A DNA stretch of 64,000 nucleotides, from NCBI GenBank assembly GCA_934503275.1, contig CAKSVD010000001.1:186001-250000 (forward strand). The letters are read 5' to 3'. Under the pieces are notes generated by a model that was given only the letters and a program-made list of their open reading frames with translations, did not search any database and was not told the DNA's origin. Positions 53,235-61,881 of the stretch are shown in pieces. Made by a program: the position numbers and the translations under genes. This DNA comes from an uncultured Faecalibacterium sp. GTDB taxonomy: Bacteria; Bacillota; Clostridia; Oscillospirales; Ruminococcaceae. Within the stretch, counting starts at the first letter, position 1; every line of letters starts with the position of its first letter.

Positions 53235-54638
53235 ATGAAACTAAAATCCGTCTATGTATGCTCCAATTGCGGAGAGACAAGCCCCCGCTGGATGGGGCGC
53301 TGCCCCAGCTGCGGCAGCTGGAATACTATGAACGAGGACGTTGTGGCCGAAGCGCCCAAGGCGGGGACTCCTGCTGCCCGGCAGGCTGCTGCCACACGGC
53401 AGGAGGGCGTGACCACCCTGACCGCCCGGCGTCTGTCAGAGATCAGCACGACCGAGGAAAAAAGCCGTATCCTGACCGGCATCTCGGAGTTGGATCGCGT
53501 ACTAGGCGGAGGTATCGTGCTGGGCGGTGTGGTGCTTTTGAGCGGTGAGCCGGGCGTGGGTAAATCCACCATGCTGTTACAACTGTGCGGTGCCATCTCC
53601 AACCAGCACAGCGTTCTGTATATCACCGGTGAGGAGTCTGTCCGGCAGGTCAAGCTGCGTGCAGCGCGGCTGAAGGTACCGCAGGATAACATCTTTCTGG
53701 CGGCTGAAAATGACGTAGACGAGATCTGCGGACTGATTGAAAAAGAAAAGCCGGATCTTGTGGTCATCGACTCCATCCAGACCATGCGCTGCATGGATAT
53801 CTCGTCCTCGTCCGGTACAGTCAGTCAGGTGAAGGAGAGCGCCGCGCGTCTGCTGGCAGTCGCCAAAAAGCAGGAGATTCCCATGTTCATCGTGGGTCAT
53901 GTGAACAAGGATGGTGCGATTGCAGGCCCCAAGGTCATGGAGCATATCGTGGATACGGTGCTCTACTTTGAGGGCGACAAGATGCTGCCGTACCGCATTC
54001 TGCGGGCAGCCAAAAACCGCTATGGCTCTACCAATGAGCTGGGAATGTTCGATATGACCGGCACAGGACTTGCCGAGATTGAAAACCCCTCCCAGATGCT
54101 ATTGGAAGGGCGTCCGCTGGGGGTTTCCGGCAACTGTGTAGCCTGTACTATGGAGGGCAGCCGGCCTATCCTGAGCGAGATACAGGCACTTGCCACCAAG
54201 ACGAATTTTCCGGCACCCCGCCGCGCCTGCAGCGGATACGACTATAACCGCATGAATCTTTTGATCGCCGTGCTGGAAAAGCGGGCAGGGTACTTCTTTG
54301 GCAATCTGGATGTTTACGTCAATATTGTGGGCGGCATTGCACTGCGGGATACCGCCTGCGACCTTGCCGTTTGCCTGAGCATGGTCTCCTCGCTGCTGGA
54401 CCGCCCGGTCAGCGATAAGCTTATCGCCATTGGCGAGGTAGGTCTGGGCGGGGAAGTGCGCAGCGTGCCTAATCTGGAGCAGCGTTTGCACGAGGCTGAA
54501 CGTATCGGCTTTGAGCGGGCAGTCATCCCCAAGCACAGCCTTGCACACCTGAATGCCGCAGATTATCCCGGCATGAAGCTGGTCGGTGCAGCGTATATTG
54601 CGGACGCCATCAATGCGCTGAAAAATGACCGTCTGTGA
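53235..54638 (+). CDS. radA: DNA repair protein RadA
   Basis: The product is 467 aa. It has an N-terminal four-Cys zinc finger (CSNCGETSPRWMGRCPSCG), a RecA-like ATPase with Walker A SGEPGVGKSTMLLQL and the RadA-specific KNRYGSTNELGMF. A C-terminal Lon-protease-like domain from about 280 ends with the AVIPKHS segment. It promotes branch migration in recombination. It is followed closely by a Xer recombinase gene, probably as one transcript. Confidence 0.96.
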   Translation: MKLKSVYVCSNCGETSPRWMGRCPSCGSWNTMNEDVVAEAPKAGTPAARQAAATRQEGVTTLTARRLSEISTTEEKSRILTGISELDRVLGGGIVLGGVVLLSGEPGVGKSTMLLQLCGAISNQHSVLYITGEESVRQVKLRAARLKVPQDNIFLAAENDVDEICGLIEKEKPDLVVIDSIQTMRCMDISSSSGTVSQVKESAARLLAVAKKQEIPMFIVGHVNKDGAIAGPKVMEHIVDTVLYFEGDKMLPYRILRAAKNRYGSTNELGMFDMTGTGLAEIENPSQMLLEGRPLGVSGNCVACTMEGSRPILSEIQALATKTNFPAPRRACSGYDYNRMNLLIAVLEKRAGYFFGNLDVYVNIVGGIALRDTACDLAVCLSMVSSLLDRPVSDKLIAIGEVGLGGEVRSVPNLEQRLHEAERIGFERAVIPKHSLAHLNAADYPGMKLVGAAYIADAINALKNDRL

Positions 54639-54653
54639 TGAAACGAGGTACCT

Positions 54654-55868
54654 ATGTCGATCTATCTGGACGAAAGAAACCCCAGCAAGCACGCGCCCTT
54701 TGAGGACGCCGCCCCGGATATTGTAGAATATGTGCGGTACCTTGAGGTGATTGCTGGTAAAAGCGCCAATACGGCCTTCAGTTATTACTGCGACCTGCGC
54801 TCCTTTAGCCGCTTTATGAAGCGCCGCCGCGGACTTGTGGCCACGGATGCGGAATTTAAAGAAATCGACCCCAAAGGGCTGGATACGGCCTTCTGGGGCA
54901 GCATAACAAAAGAGGATATCTACGAATATCTGTATTTTCTGAACCGGGAGTGCGGCAACAAAAAATCCTCTACCGCCCGGCGGCTGGCCAGCCTGCATGG
55001 TTTTTATGATTATCTGGTCAATCAGGTCAACCGCTTATCCGAGGACCCTACGGCGGCTATCCGCCCACCCAAACAAGATAAGGTCTTGCCCAAGTACCTG
55101 ACGGCAGAGCAGTCCATCTCGCTTTTGGAGAGCACCCAGACCCAGAGCGATTTCCCGGAGCGGGATTATTGCATGGTGGTGCTGTTCCTCAACTGCGGTA
55201 TGCGTCTTGCAGAACTGGTAGGCATGGATCTTGATGACATTGACTTAGAGCAGCGGCAGATCCGCCTGTTTGGCAAGGGCCATAAGGAACGCATGGTCTA
55301 CCTGAATGATGCCTGTGTGGAGGCATTACAACTATATCTGCGCAAGCGCAACACCATGGAGGGGCTTTCGCCCAAGGAGAAAGCGGTATTTATTACGCGT
55401 ATGCGCAAGGAACGCATCTCGAACCGCAGGGTAGAACAGCTGATTTCCGGCGCAATGAATGCTGCGGGGCTGAAGGGCTTTTCCACCCATAAGCTGCGCC
55501 ATACTGCCGCGACCCTGATGTATCAGACCGGCAATGTGGATATCCTCACCCTCAAGCAGCTTCTGGGCCACAGCAACGTAGGAACAACACAAATTTATAC
55601 ACACCTGCAAGAATTTCAGGTGCGCACTGCCATTGAGGAAAACCCGCTGGGCAAGGTATTGCCAATAAAAGCTGCAAAAGCAAGCTTGGATACAACAGAA
55701 GCAGCAGGGGAGACATCTTCTGAAAATGCCCCGGCGGGAGAGGACGCTTCTGAGCCGTCCGGCCCTATGGCAGCCTTTGAGGGCGCTGCACAGGATGGCT
55801 TCCGGGCGGATATCTCAGCAATATCTGATTCTGATGAGGAAACCGACGATTCATCGATTGATACTTAA
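54654..55868 (+). CDS. Xer-type tyrosine recombinase with acidic C-terminal tail
   Basis: The product is 404 aa; XerC/D proteins are about 300. An N-terminal SAM-like core-binding domain (about 18-125) is followed by the catalytic domain. All key residues are present: Arg in CGMRLAELVG, Lys in GKGHKERMV, HKLRHTAATL, LGHSNVGTTQIYTH with the nucleophile Tyr. The extra 80 residues are rich in Ala, Glu, Asp and Ser and look disordered. No excisionase or other phage genes flank it, which favours a housekeeping chromosome-dimer resolvase. A dif-like dyad lies 70 nt past the stop. Confidence 0.88.
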   Translation: MSIYLDERNPSKHAPFEDAAPDIVEYVRYLEVIAGKSANTAFSYYCDLRSFSRFMKRRRGLVATDAEFKEIDPKGLDTAFWGSITKEDIYEYLYFLNRECGNKKSSTARRLASLHGFYDYLVNQVNRLSEDPTAAIRPPKQDKVLPKYLTAEQSISLLESTQTQSDFPERDYCMVVLFLNCGMRLAELVGMDLDDIDLEQRQIRLFGKGHKERMVYLNDACVEALQLYLRKRNTMEGLSPKEKAVFITRMRKERISNRRVEQLISGAMNAAGLKGFSTHKLRHTAATLMYQTGNVDILTLKQLLGHSNVGTTQIYTHLQEFQVRTAIEENPLGKVLPIKAAKASLDTTEAAGETSSENAPAGEDASEPSGPMAAFEGAAQDGFRADISAISDSDEETDDSSIDT

Positions 55869-55895
55869 ACCCACGCAAAACGTCTGAGACGATTC

Positions 55896-55944
55896 AAAGA
55901 CCTATGGCGCGATCCGGCTTGACTGGATAACGTCATGGGTCTTT
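55896..55944 (+). terminator. Probable terminator of radA-xer
   Basis: AAAGACCTATG (55896-55906) pairs with CATGGGTCTTT (55934-55944), with an inner ATCC/GGAT stem. It runs into an AT-rich tract. Confidence 0.55.
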
Positions 55945-55965
55945 ATAATTTATATTATAAGCAGT
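55938..55965. other. dif-like Xer recombination site (candidate)
   Basis: A dyad of 11-6-11 layout: left arm GGTCTTTATAA, centre TTTATA, right arm TTATAAGCAGT. The inner six bases of each arm are perfectly inverted, with 7 of 11 symmetric overall. The inner arms resemble those of Firmicute dif sites (TATAA…TTAT). It lies beside a Xer recombinase gene and where gene orientation changes from plus to minus. Confidence 0.4.
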
Positions 55966-56335
55966 CAGCAGCCATACATACAGGAGCATCCATAGAAACG
56001 CGCAACGTAATGTCTACACAAAAACAAATGAACAACCACAGCCGCAAACTGTAAATTATAAAACGCAGCATGAACTGTTATAAAGCAAGCGCATAGATGC
56101 TTACTGGAATAAAAGAATTACAAACGAACCGATGAAGCAGCGCATAACACAGGAAGCATCTGAATGTGTGAGACAGATAAAACGATAAAACATGGTAAAA
56201 AACGCAAAATGTGTAGAACGGTTGAACCAAGCCTAATAATGAGCCAGCCGGGGCTGAAATGCCAAAAATCCGGGAAATGGGCTTTTTTCACCCCCCTAAG
56301 TTTCGCATAACGTGCATTATACGAAACAGTGATAA
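55966..56335. other. Gene-free, A-rich intergenic region
   Basis: No credible coding frame occurs. The plus strand is A/C-rich and T-poor for about 270 nt, with repeated TTATAAA-GC-type words near 56050-56095. A weak terminator-like element ending in six T lies at about 56240-56285. TTGACT (55919-55924) and TATAAT (55944-55949), 19 nt apart, could start a non-coding transcript here. I see no match to a known RNA family. Confidence 0.35.
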
Positions 56336-56389
56336 TCAAAAAAACAGAAGCTGCCCTTCTCTCTTTATCAGATTTCCGGCAGCTTCTGT
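56336..56389 (-). terminator. Intrinsic terminator downstream of the amidase gene
   Basis: ACAGAAGCTGCC (56344-56355) pairs with GGCAGCTTCTGT (56378-56389). On the minus strand the stem is followed by a run of seven U. It lies about 140 nt past the amidase stop. Confidence 0.8.
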
Positions 56390-56529
56390 GGATGCTTTTC
56401 AGTTTGCACACGCACGCTTCTACGCCGCTGGACATATTACCAGTATGTTCAGGCGTTCGGCTTATGTCTGCGGTGGTTGTTCTGGGGTGCGTTAAAGATA
56501 TGATTTTTTCTGTTTCGGTGATGCGATGC

Positions 56530-57393
56530 TCATTTCACCGGCAGCGGCTTTGTGCCGAAGTATGCACAGATGGCTTCATAATAAACGCGTGCCACAGTCT
56601 TGCAGCCATCCTCACTGCCAAAGCGTTCCACATCCTCGGCATTCGTTACAAAGCACTGTTCTGCCAACACTGCCGGACAATCCACATCTTCCAGCAGCGT
56701 AAAGCTGCGCTCCGGCCGCACCTGCGTGTAGGTATTCTCCACCAGCTGCTTCTGGTCGTTTTCCAGATAATAAATGTACCGCACTCCCCCACGCCCGCGC
56801 AGCTTTGCGCCGACGCTCTGCATTCTGCCAGCCAGCAGCCGGGCAAAATAAAAGCTTTCCTGGTGCCATGTACGCCCGGGCACTGCCGGATAACACTCAA
56901 AGCCGGATGCCGTAGAGCCATTGGCTGCGGAGTTTCCGTGGATGGACAGCAGCAGCTGCGGGCTTTGGGCACTGGCGGCGGCTGCGCGCTGGGCAGGCGT
57001 GGCGGTAGCATCAAAGCTTTCCCGGGTCTGCAACGGAATGTAATTGGAGTCCTGCTCTAACCATTGGAGCAGTGCAGCAGCTGTGGCTGCAGTGACCTGT
57101 TTTTCCTCGACAACGCCCCTTGCGCCCGGGTCGCTGCCGCCATGCCCGGCGTCTATTGCCACACGGTACGGCGGGTCGCCCACAACGGGGCGAAAATCAT
57201 TCTCTGCGACCGAGACTGCGGGTTCTGCGGGTGCGTTCAGTTCCAGCGCCGCCTTCCATAGAAACAAACCAAAGCCGAGCATCAGCACCGCAAAAACCAG
57301 TAGCAGACCGCGCAAAAGCCGGTGCTGCGTTTTGCGGCGGCGTGTTTTACGTTTACTATGCTTATTTACAGATCTGCGCTGGCTGTTTGGCAT
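56530..57393 (-). CDS. N-acetylmuramoyl-L-alanine amidase (Amidase_3, CwlD-like)
   Basis: The product is 287 aa. A very basic N-terminus and one membrane helix (about 28-47) are followed by a zinc amidase with IDAGHGGSDPGA, zinc His in LLSIHGNSA and the catalytic Glu in VLAEQCFVTNAED. It cleaves stem peptides from muramic acid outside the membrane. CwlD of spore formers, which makes cortex muramic lactam, has the same domain, but many vegetative amidases do too. The promoter looks SigA-type, so CwlD identity is open. Confidence 0.82.
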   Translation of the reverse strand: MPNSQRRSVNKHSKRKTRRRKTQHRLLRGLLLVFAVLMLGFGLFLWKAALELNAPAEPAVSVAENDFRPVVGDPPYRVAIDAGHGGSDPGARGVVEEKQVTAATAAALLQWLEQDSNYIPLQTRESFDATATPAQRAAAASAQSPQLLLSIHGNSAANGSTASGFECYPAVPGRTWHQESFYFARLLAGRMQSVGAKLRGRGGVRYIYYLENDQKQLVENTYTQVRPERSFTLLEDVDCPAVLAEQCFVTNAEDVERFGSEDGCKTVARVYYEAICAYFGTKPLPVK

Positions 57394-57437
57394 AAAGCGT
57401 TACTTCCTGTTCGTTTTACATTCTCATTTATATAATA

Positions 57438-57468
57438 CGAGTATACTCGCCTTTTGCCTGTGCTGCAA
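57438..57468 (-). promoter_or_regulatory. Amidase promoter with a palindromic operator over the -10
   Basis: On the minus strand TTGCAG (57468-57463), 17 nt, then TATACT (57445-57440). The perfect palindrome CGAGTATACTCG (57438-57449) covers the -10 and could be a repressor site. Confidence 0.6.
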
Positions 57469-57469
57469 C

Positions 57470-57502
57470 AAAAAAAGACTGCCAATTTTTCAAAAGGCAG
57501 TC
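57470..57502 (-). terminator. Intrinsic terminator of the phoH-to-mutS2 series
   Basis: GACTGCC (57477-57483) pairs with GGCAGTC (57496-57502). On the minus strand seven U follow. Confidence 0.85.
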
Positions 57503-57511
57503 CTTACGGGG

Positions 57512-59926
57512 TTATTTTAGTTCTACAACCGTCACGCCGCTTTCGCCTTCGCCGTAACGGCCAAGACGGAAGCTTTTTACCATGCGGTTGCCGCGCAGAT
57601 GCTTATGGATGGCGGTGCGTAGTGCGCCGGTGCCGTTGCCGTGGATCAGATAAACCACGGTCTGCCCGTTCAGGATGGCGCGGTCAATAAAGGAATCTAC
57701 CTCGGACAGCGCCTCGTCCACCGTAAGCCCCAGCAGGTTGCACTCCATTTTGGCGGTGCGTTGTACGCGCTCTACCCTGCCGTTGGGACGGTTTGTATCG
57801 CCGGTCAAGCGGGAATACCGCTGCTGCGCCTTGGTCTTGGGCGCGGCAGGTTCTTTTACCAACTTTTCCGGCTGCTTTAAACCCTTGAGGGGCACCTTAG
57901 TCTTGATGATACCGGCACGCACCAGCACATCGCCATTTTTGTCCGGCAGCGCCAGAACGGTGGCCAGCTGGTTCAGTTCTGCAATACAGACCTCCTGCCC
58001 TACCTTTACCTCCTTCAGCGGCACAAACTCCTTAACAGGGTTATGTACCACCTCTGTACCGGCGAACAGCTTTTCGGTCTCCTTTTTGGCGATTTCGCGG
58101 GCACGCTGCGCTTTCTGCTGGGCGCTCATGCGCTCGTCCTTTTGCAGCTGGCGCAGTTCATCGGTCAGCGCGTAGGCCTGTGTTTCCACCTGCTGTGCCA
58201 GCGTGCGCGCCTTGGCACGGGCAGCCTCCAGTTCATTTTCGCCCTGCTGGATCAACTCGTCCCGCTTTTTGCGGGCAGCTTCCAGCTGATGGGAGGCTTC
58301 GTTGCGCAGCTGCTCCACTTCGTTCTGGCTTTCCTTCAGTTGCAGTTTCAGATCATCCAGCTGACCCAGAACCGCATCCAGACGCTTGTCCTCGGCAGAC
58401 AGATGCTGCTGAGCCGCCTCGATGACACGGCCGGGGATGCCCAGCTTTTCGCTGATCAGGAATGCGTTAGATTTGCCCGGTACGCCAACACTCAGCTTAT
58501 AGGTGGGGCGCAGGGTCTCCAGATCAAACTCGCAGCTGGCGTTGACTACACCCTTGGTCTCCAGCGCAAAAACCTTCAACTCCGCATAGTGGGTAGTCGC
58601 CATCAGCAGTACGCCACGACGGCGCAGTTCCTCAATGATGGCAACTGCCAGCGCGGCACCCTCGGCAGGGTCGGTACCGGCGCCCAACTCGTCCAGCAGC
58701 ACAAGGGTGTGCGGCATGGCAAGTTCCAGAATGCCGGTGATCTTTTTCATGTGGCCGGAGAAGGTGGAAAGGCTCTGCTCAATGCTCTGTTCATCGCCGA
58801 TATCCACCAGAAATTCCTCAAACACGCAGATCTCGCTGCGCTCGTCTGCCGGGATCAAAAAGCCACACTGCGCCATGGCGCACAGCAGACCGGCGGTTTT
58901 CAGAGTGACCGTTTTACCGCCGGTGTTCGGGCCGGTGATGATAAGAGAATCGTATTCCCCACCCAGTGCAATATCCACAGGAACGCACTTCTGCGGGTCA
59001 ATCAGCGGGTGGCGGGCGCGGATCAAATTAAAGGAAGAATCCGTCCGCACCGCAGGCTTAAAGGCCTTCAACTCCAGCGAAAGCCGCGCTTTCGCCAGCA
59101 GGATGTCGATCTCCAGCATAGCCTTGTAGCTGTACTGGAACTGCGGCTCAATGGCAGCCACCTGTGCGGTAAAGGCCACCAGAATGCGCTCGATCTCCTG
59201 CGCCTCCTGTGCGCGGTACTGCAGGATGCGGGCATTGGCCTCCACCACAGCCTGCGGCTCCACGAACACCGTAGCACCCGTAGAGGATACATCGTGGATG
59301 ATACCGCTTACCTCGCCGCGGTACTCGCTCTTGACCGGCACAACATACCGGCCGTTGCGCATAGAAACCACGCTCTCCTGCAGGTATTTGGAGGTATCCA
59401 TATTGCGCACCATGCTTTCCAGCCGGTCGCGGATGCTGTTTTCGGTGGCGCGGATCTTTTTGCGTAACTCTGCCAGCGTGCGTGAGGCGGTATCTGCCAT
59501 AGCATCCGGCGCCAGAATAGCGCTGGATATCTGCTGCTCAAGGCCCGGCTCCGGTGCCAGTGCGTAAAACAGATCATCCGTCGGCAGAGCATCGTGCTCA
59601 GAGGAGCCGTACCAGCTGGTCAGGTGCTGAAAATTGCGCAGCGCACCGGCCACCATCAACAACTCGCCCATAGAAAGCACGCCGCCCTTTACGGCACGGG
59701 CGGCAAGCTGGCTGACCCCTTCTACCCCGCCAAAGCGCGGCGAGCCGTTTTTGATCAGCAGGGTGTTGATGGCGTCCGTCTGCTCCAGCGCGTAGCGCAC
59801 CTCGTCCGGGTCGCACTGCGGTTCAATGGCCAGCAGCATGGCACGGGCTTCCTTGCATACGCAGCCCTCCGCTGCACGAGCAATGATCTTATCCAGTTCT
59901 AATGTTTTTAAGTAGCTTGTTTCCAT
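57512..59926 (-). CDS. mutS2: MutS2 endonuclease/ribosome-rescue ATPase
   Basis: The product is 804 aa. It has clamp and lever helices, an ABC-type ATPase with GPNTGGKTVTLKT and LVLLDELGAGTDPAEGAALA, a long coiled coil (about 510-630) and a C-terminal Smr nuclease domain with YLIHGNGTGALRTAIHKHLRG (cited for HGNGTG). Bacillus MutS2 binds collided ribosomes and also suppresses recombination. AAGGAA precedes the ATG. It follows recO by 15 nt. Confidence 0.96.
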   Translation of the reverse strand: METSYLKTLELDKIIARAAEGCVCKEARAMLLAIEPQCDPDEVRYALEQTDAINTLLIKNGSPRFGGVEGVSQLAARAVKGGVLSMGELLMVAGALRNFQHLTSWYGSSEHDALPTDDLFYALAPEPGLEQQISSAILAPDAMADTASRTLAELRKKIRATENSIRDRLESMVRNMDTSKYLQESVVSMRNGRYVVPVKSEYRGEVSGIIHDVSSTGATVFVEPQAVVEANARILQYRAQEAQEIERILVAFTAQVAAIEPQFQYSYKAMLEIDILLAKARLSLELKAFKPAVRTDSSFNLIRARHPLIDPQKCVPVDIALGGEYDSLIITGPNTGGKTVTLKTAGLLCAMAQCGFLIPADERSEICVFEEFLVDIGDEQSIEQSLSTFSGHMKKITGILELAMPHTLVLLDELGAGTDPAEGAALAVAIIEELRRRGVLLMATTHYAELKVFALETKGVVNASCEFDLETLRPTYKLSVGVPGKSNAFLISEKLGIPGRVIEAAQQHLSAEDKRLDAVLGQLDDLKLQLKESQNEVEQLRNEASHQLEAARKKRDELIQQGENELEAARAKARTLAQQVETQAYALTDELRQLQKDERMSAQQKAQRAREIAKKETEKLFAGTEVVHNPVKEFVPLKEVKVGQEVCIAELNQLATVLALPDKNGDVLVRAGIIKTKVPLKGLKQPEKLVKEPAAPKTKAQQRYSRLTGDTNRPNGRVERVQRTAKMECNLLGLTVDEALSEVDSFIDRAILNGQTVVYLIHGNGTGALRTAIHKHLRGNRMVKSFRLGRYGEGESGVTVVELK

Positions 59927-59941
59927 ACTGTTCCTTTTTGG

Positions 59942-60691
59942 TCAGGGCAGCACACTTTTCAAAAAGGCGTAACTCTTCAGTGGCTTATCCAGATGCGTCA
60001 GGGCATAGTTTTCAGCCACTGCGGAAAGCTTTGCCAGACTGCCCACAGAGATCTTGAATGCAAATATTTTTTTGTCCTCTACCAAACAGATGTGGCGCAG
60101 TGCAAACAGTGCAGCCTTGTCCAGATTGCAGCTCTTGCCTGCCTTTGCCGCACAGGATGCACAGAGCAGATGCCCTTCCTGTGCGTCCAGATAAAAGGCA
60201 TCTCCTTCATCGTAGGTGCCGCAGTCCCGGCAGCAGACAATCTGCGGCATAAAGCCGCACTCACTCATGGTGCGTAATTCAAATACCGCCTTGATCACCC
60301 GCAGGTCGGTGCGGTGCTCGCTGATCATATACAGGCTGTTCAGCACCAGACGCAACTCCCGGGCTGCTTCCTCTCCGGTAGGTGAAAGCGCAGCGGCCAA
60401 TTCTGTTAGATACATAGCAAGGCTTACCCCTTCAATGGAAGAGGAGATGCCGTGGAAGATGTTCTGTACCTCGGCTTCCCGCACGGTATACATATTGCGT
60501 CCGGGCACCAGCGTAAACTCCGAATAGCAGAACAGCCCGCAGGCACTGAACAACTTGCTTTTCAGCCGCAGACTGTTTGCAGCCATTGCCGTGATCACGC
60601 CCAGCTTTGGGGTGAGGATCGTCAGAATACGATCTGCTTCTCTATAACGGGTCTCCTTCAGTACCAGACCCATGGTCACAAATGGTTCCAT
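59942..60691 (-). CDS. recO: DNA repair protein RecO
   Basis: The product is 249 aa. An N-terminal OB fold (TMGLVLKETRYREADRILTILT) is followed by a helical domain with a four-Cys zinc site (CCRDCG and LCASC). It loads RecA with RecR on gapped DNA. ATG 60691 is chosen because AGGAG precedes it and homology starts there; the upstream extension belongs to the overlapping yqzL frame. Confidence 0.93.
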   Translation of the reverse strand: MEPFVTMGLVLKETRYREADRILTILTPKLGVITAMAANSLRLKSKLFSACGLFCYSEFTLVPGRNMYTVREAEVQNIFHGISSSIEGVSLAMYLTELAAALSPTGEEAARELRLVLNSLYMISEHRTDLRVIKAVFELRTMSECGFMPQIVCCRDCGTYDEGDAFYLDAQEGHLLCASCAAKAGKSCNLDKAALFALRHICLVEDKKIFAFKISVGSLAKLSAVAENYALTHLDKPLKSYAFLKSVLP

Positions 60692-60806
60692 CGTCCGTTT
60701 CTCCTGCCGGATGCTCGGCGGGCAGCTGCACCAGTTGTTTGTAATCGAGATACCGGAGAATATTCCCCGTACAGGCAAAGGCCTGCCAGCTTGCAGCAGC
60801 GTCCAT
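60642..60806 (-). CDS. yqzL: YqzL-like small protein overlapping recO
   Basis: The product is 54 aa. After MDAAA it reads SWQAFACTGNILRYLDYKQL, fitting the YqzL pattern of Trp, Phe, TG, Ile, YL, YK and Leu. AAGGAG lies 8 nt before the ATG at 60806. The last 50 nt overlap recO in another frame, and the stop is a TAG at 60644-60642. In Bacillus yqzL lies between era and recO, exactly as here. Function is unknown. Confidence 0.75.
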   Translation of the reverse strand: MDAAASWQAFACTGNILRYLDYKQLVQLPAEHPAGETDDGTICDHGSGTEGDPL

Positions 60807-60899
60807 CTTCAGCACTCCTTCCCTTCTCTGCGCACAGGTATAGTGTCAGCCTGATTCTAGCACAGCATACAAGGGAAAACTGTCCTGCTTTGGCAGTGC

Positions 60900-61835
60900 T
60901 CAGCGGTTGGAGGAATTCTGTTTAAAGCCGAAGTTGTTCAGCAAAAATTCGTTATCCCGCCAGTCGGATTTTACCTTGACCCAGCACTGCAGATTGACCC
61001 GGCAGCCCAAGAACTCCTCACAGTCAGCGCGGGCCGCACTGGCGATTTTTTTGAGCATGGCACCACCCTTGCCGATGACCATGCCCTTGTGGCTCTCACG
61101 CTCGCAATAGATGTTCACATCAATGTCGATCAAGTCTGTGCCCGGGCGCTCCTTGAAGCGCTCCACCACCACCGCAATGCCGTGCGGGATCTCGTCCCGC
61201 ATGAAGAGCAGCGCCTTTTCGCGGATGACCTCGGCCACAAGTTCTTTTTCCGGCATATCGGTATAGGCGTCATCATCAAAGTAATGGGGGCCTTCCACGG
61301 CATAGCGGCTCAAGGCATCGAACAGTTCCTCACTGCCCTCCTTGTTGCGCACACTGATGGTGTAGATCTCGTCGAACACGCCCAGCGCCTTCAGTTCTGC
61401 CTTGCGGGTTTCCAAATCGGCAGGGTCTTTAACAAGGTCAGTCTTATTGATGACTGCAATGGCCGGGCCGCTGCGGTGCAGCGCCTCTACCAACGCCATC
61501 TCGGATTCGTTCAGCGCACCGTAGGGCTCGAACAGCATCATGGAAACATCCACATCCGCAATGGAATCGCTGGCGGTCTTATCCATGCGCTTGCCCAGCT
61601 TGTTGTGCGCCTTGTGCACACCGGGAGTATCCAGCAGCACATACTGCAGCGGCCCCCGGGTGATCACGCCGGTAATGCGGGTGCGGGTGGTCTGGGGCTT
61701 AGAGGTAACGATTGCCACCTTTTCGCCGACCAAGAGGTTCGTCAGGCTGGATTTGCCCACGTTCGGCCGTCCGATGACAGCAACGAATACAGAGGAGGTG
61801 TCGTAATGCTCCTGAACGGGTGTTGTAGTACTCAA
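60900..61835 (-). CDS. era: GTPase Era
   Basis: The product is 311 aa. GTPase motifs are GRPNVGKSSLTNLL, LLDTPGVHKAHNKLG and INKTDLV. A C-terminal KH domain has ERESHKGMVIGKGGAMLKKI. It assists 30S maturation by binding the 3' end of 16S rRNA. The start is a TTG at 61835, six bases after CAGGAG; no suitable ATG precedes the GTPase domain. Confidence 0.96.
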   Translation of the reverse strand: MSTTTPVQEHYDTSSVFVAVIGRPNVGKSSLTNLLVGEKVAIVTSKPQTTRTRITGVITRGPLQYVLLDTPGVHKAHNKLGKRMDKTASDSIADVDVSMMLFEPYGALNESEMALVEALHRSGPAIAVINKTDLVKDPADLETRKAELKALGVFDEIYTISVRNKEGSEELFDALSRYAVEGPHYFDDDAYTDMPEKELVAEVIREKALLFMRDEIPHGIAVVVERFKERPGTDLIDIDVNIYCERESHKGMVIGKGGAMLKKIASAARADCEEFLGCRVNLQCWVKVKSDWRDNEFLLNNFGFKQNSSNR

Positions 61836-61881
61836 AGCGAACTCCTGTCTTGTTTTTATGTTCTGTTACAGTAAAGGGATA

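Noticed and set aside
56118..56435. 105-codon minus-strand frame in the gap after the recombinase
   Set aside because: There is no ribosome site, the composition is not protein-like, and it crosses a strong minus-strand terminator.
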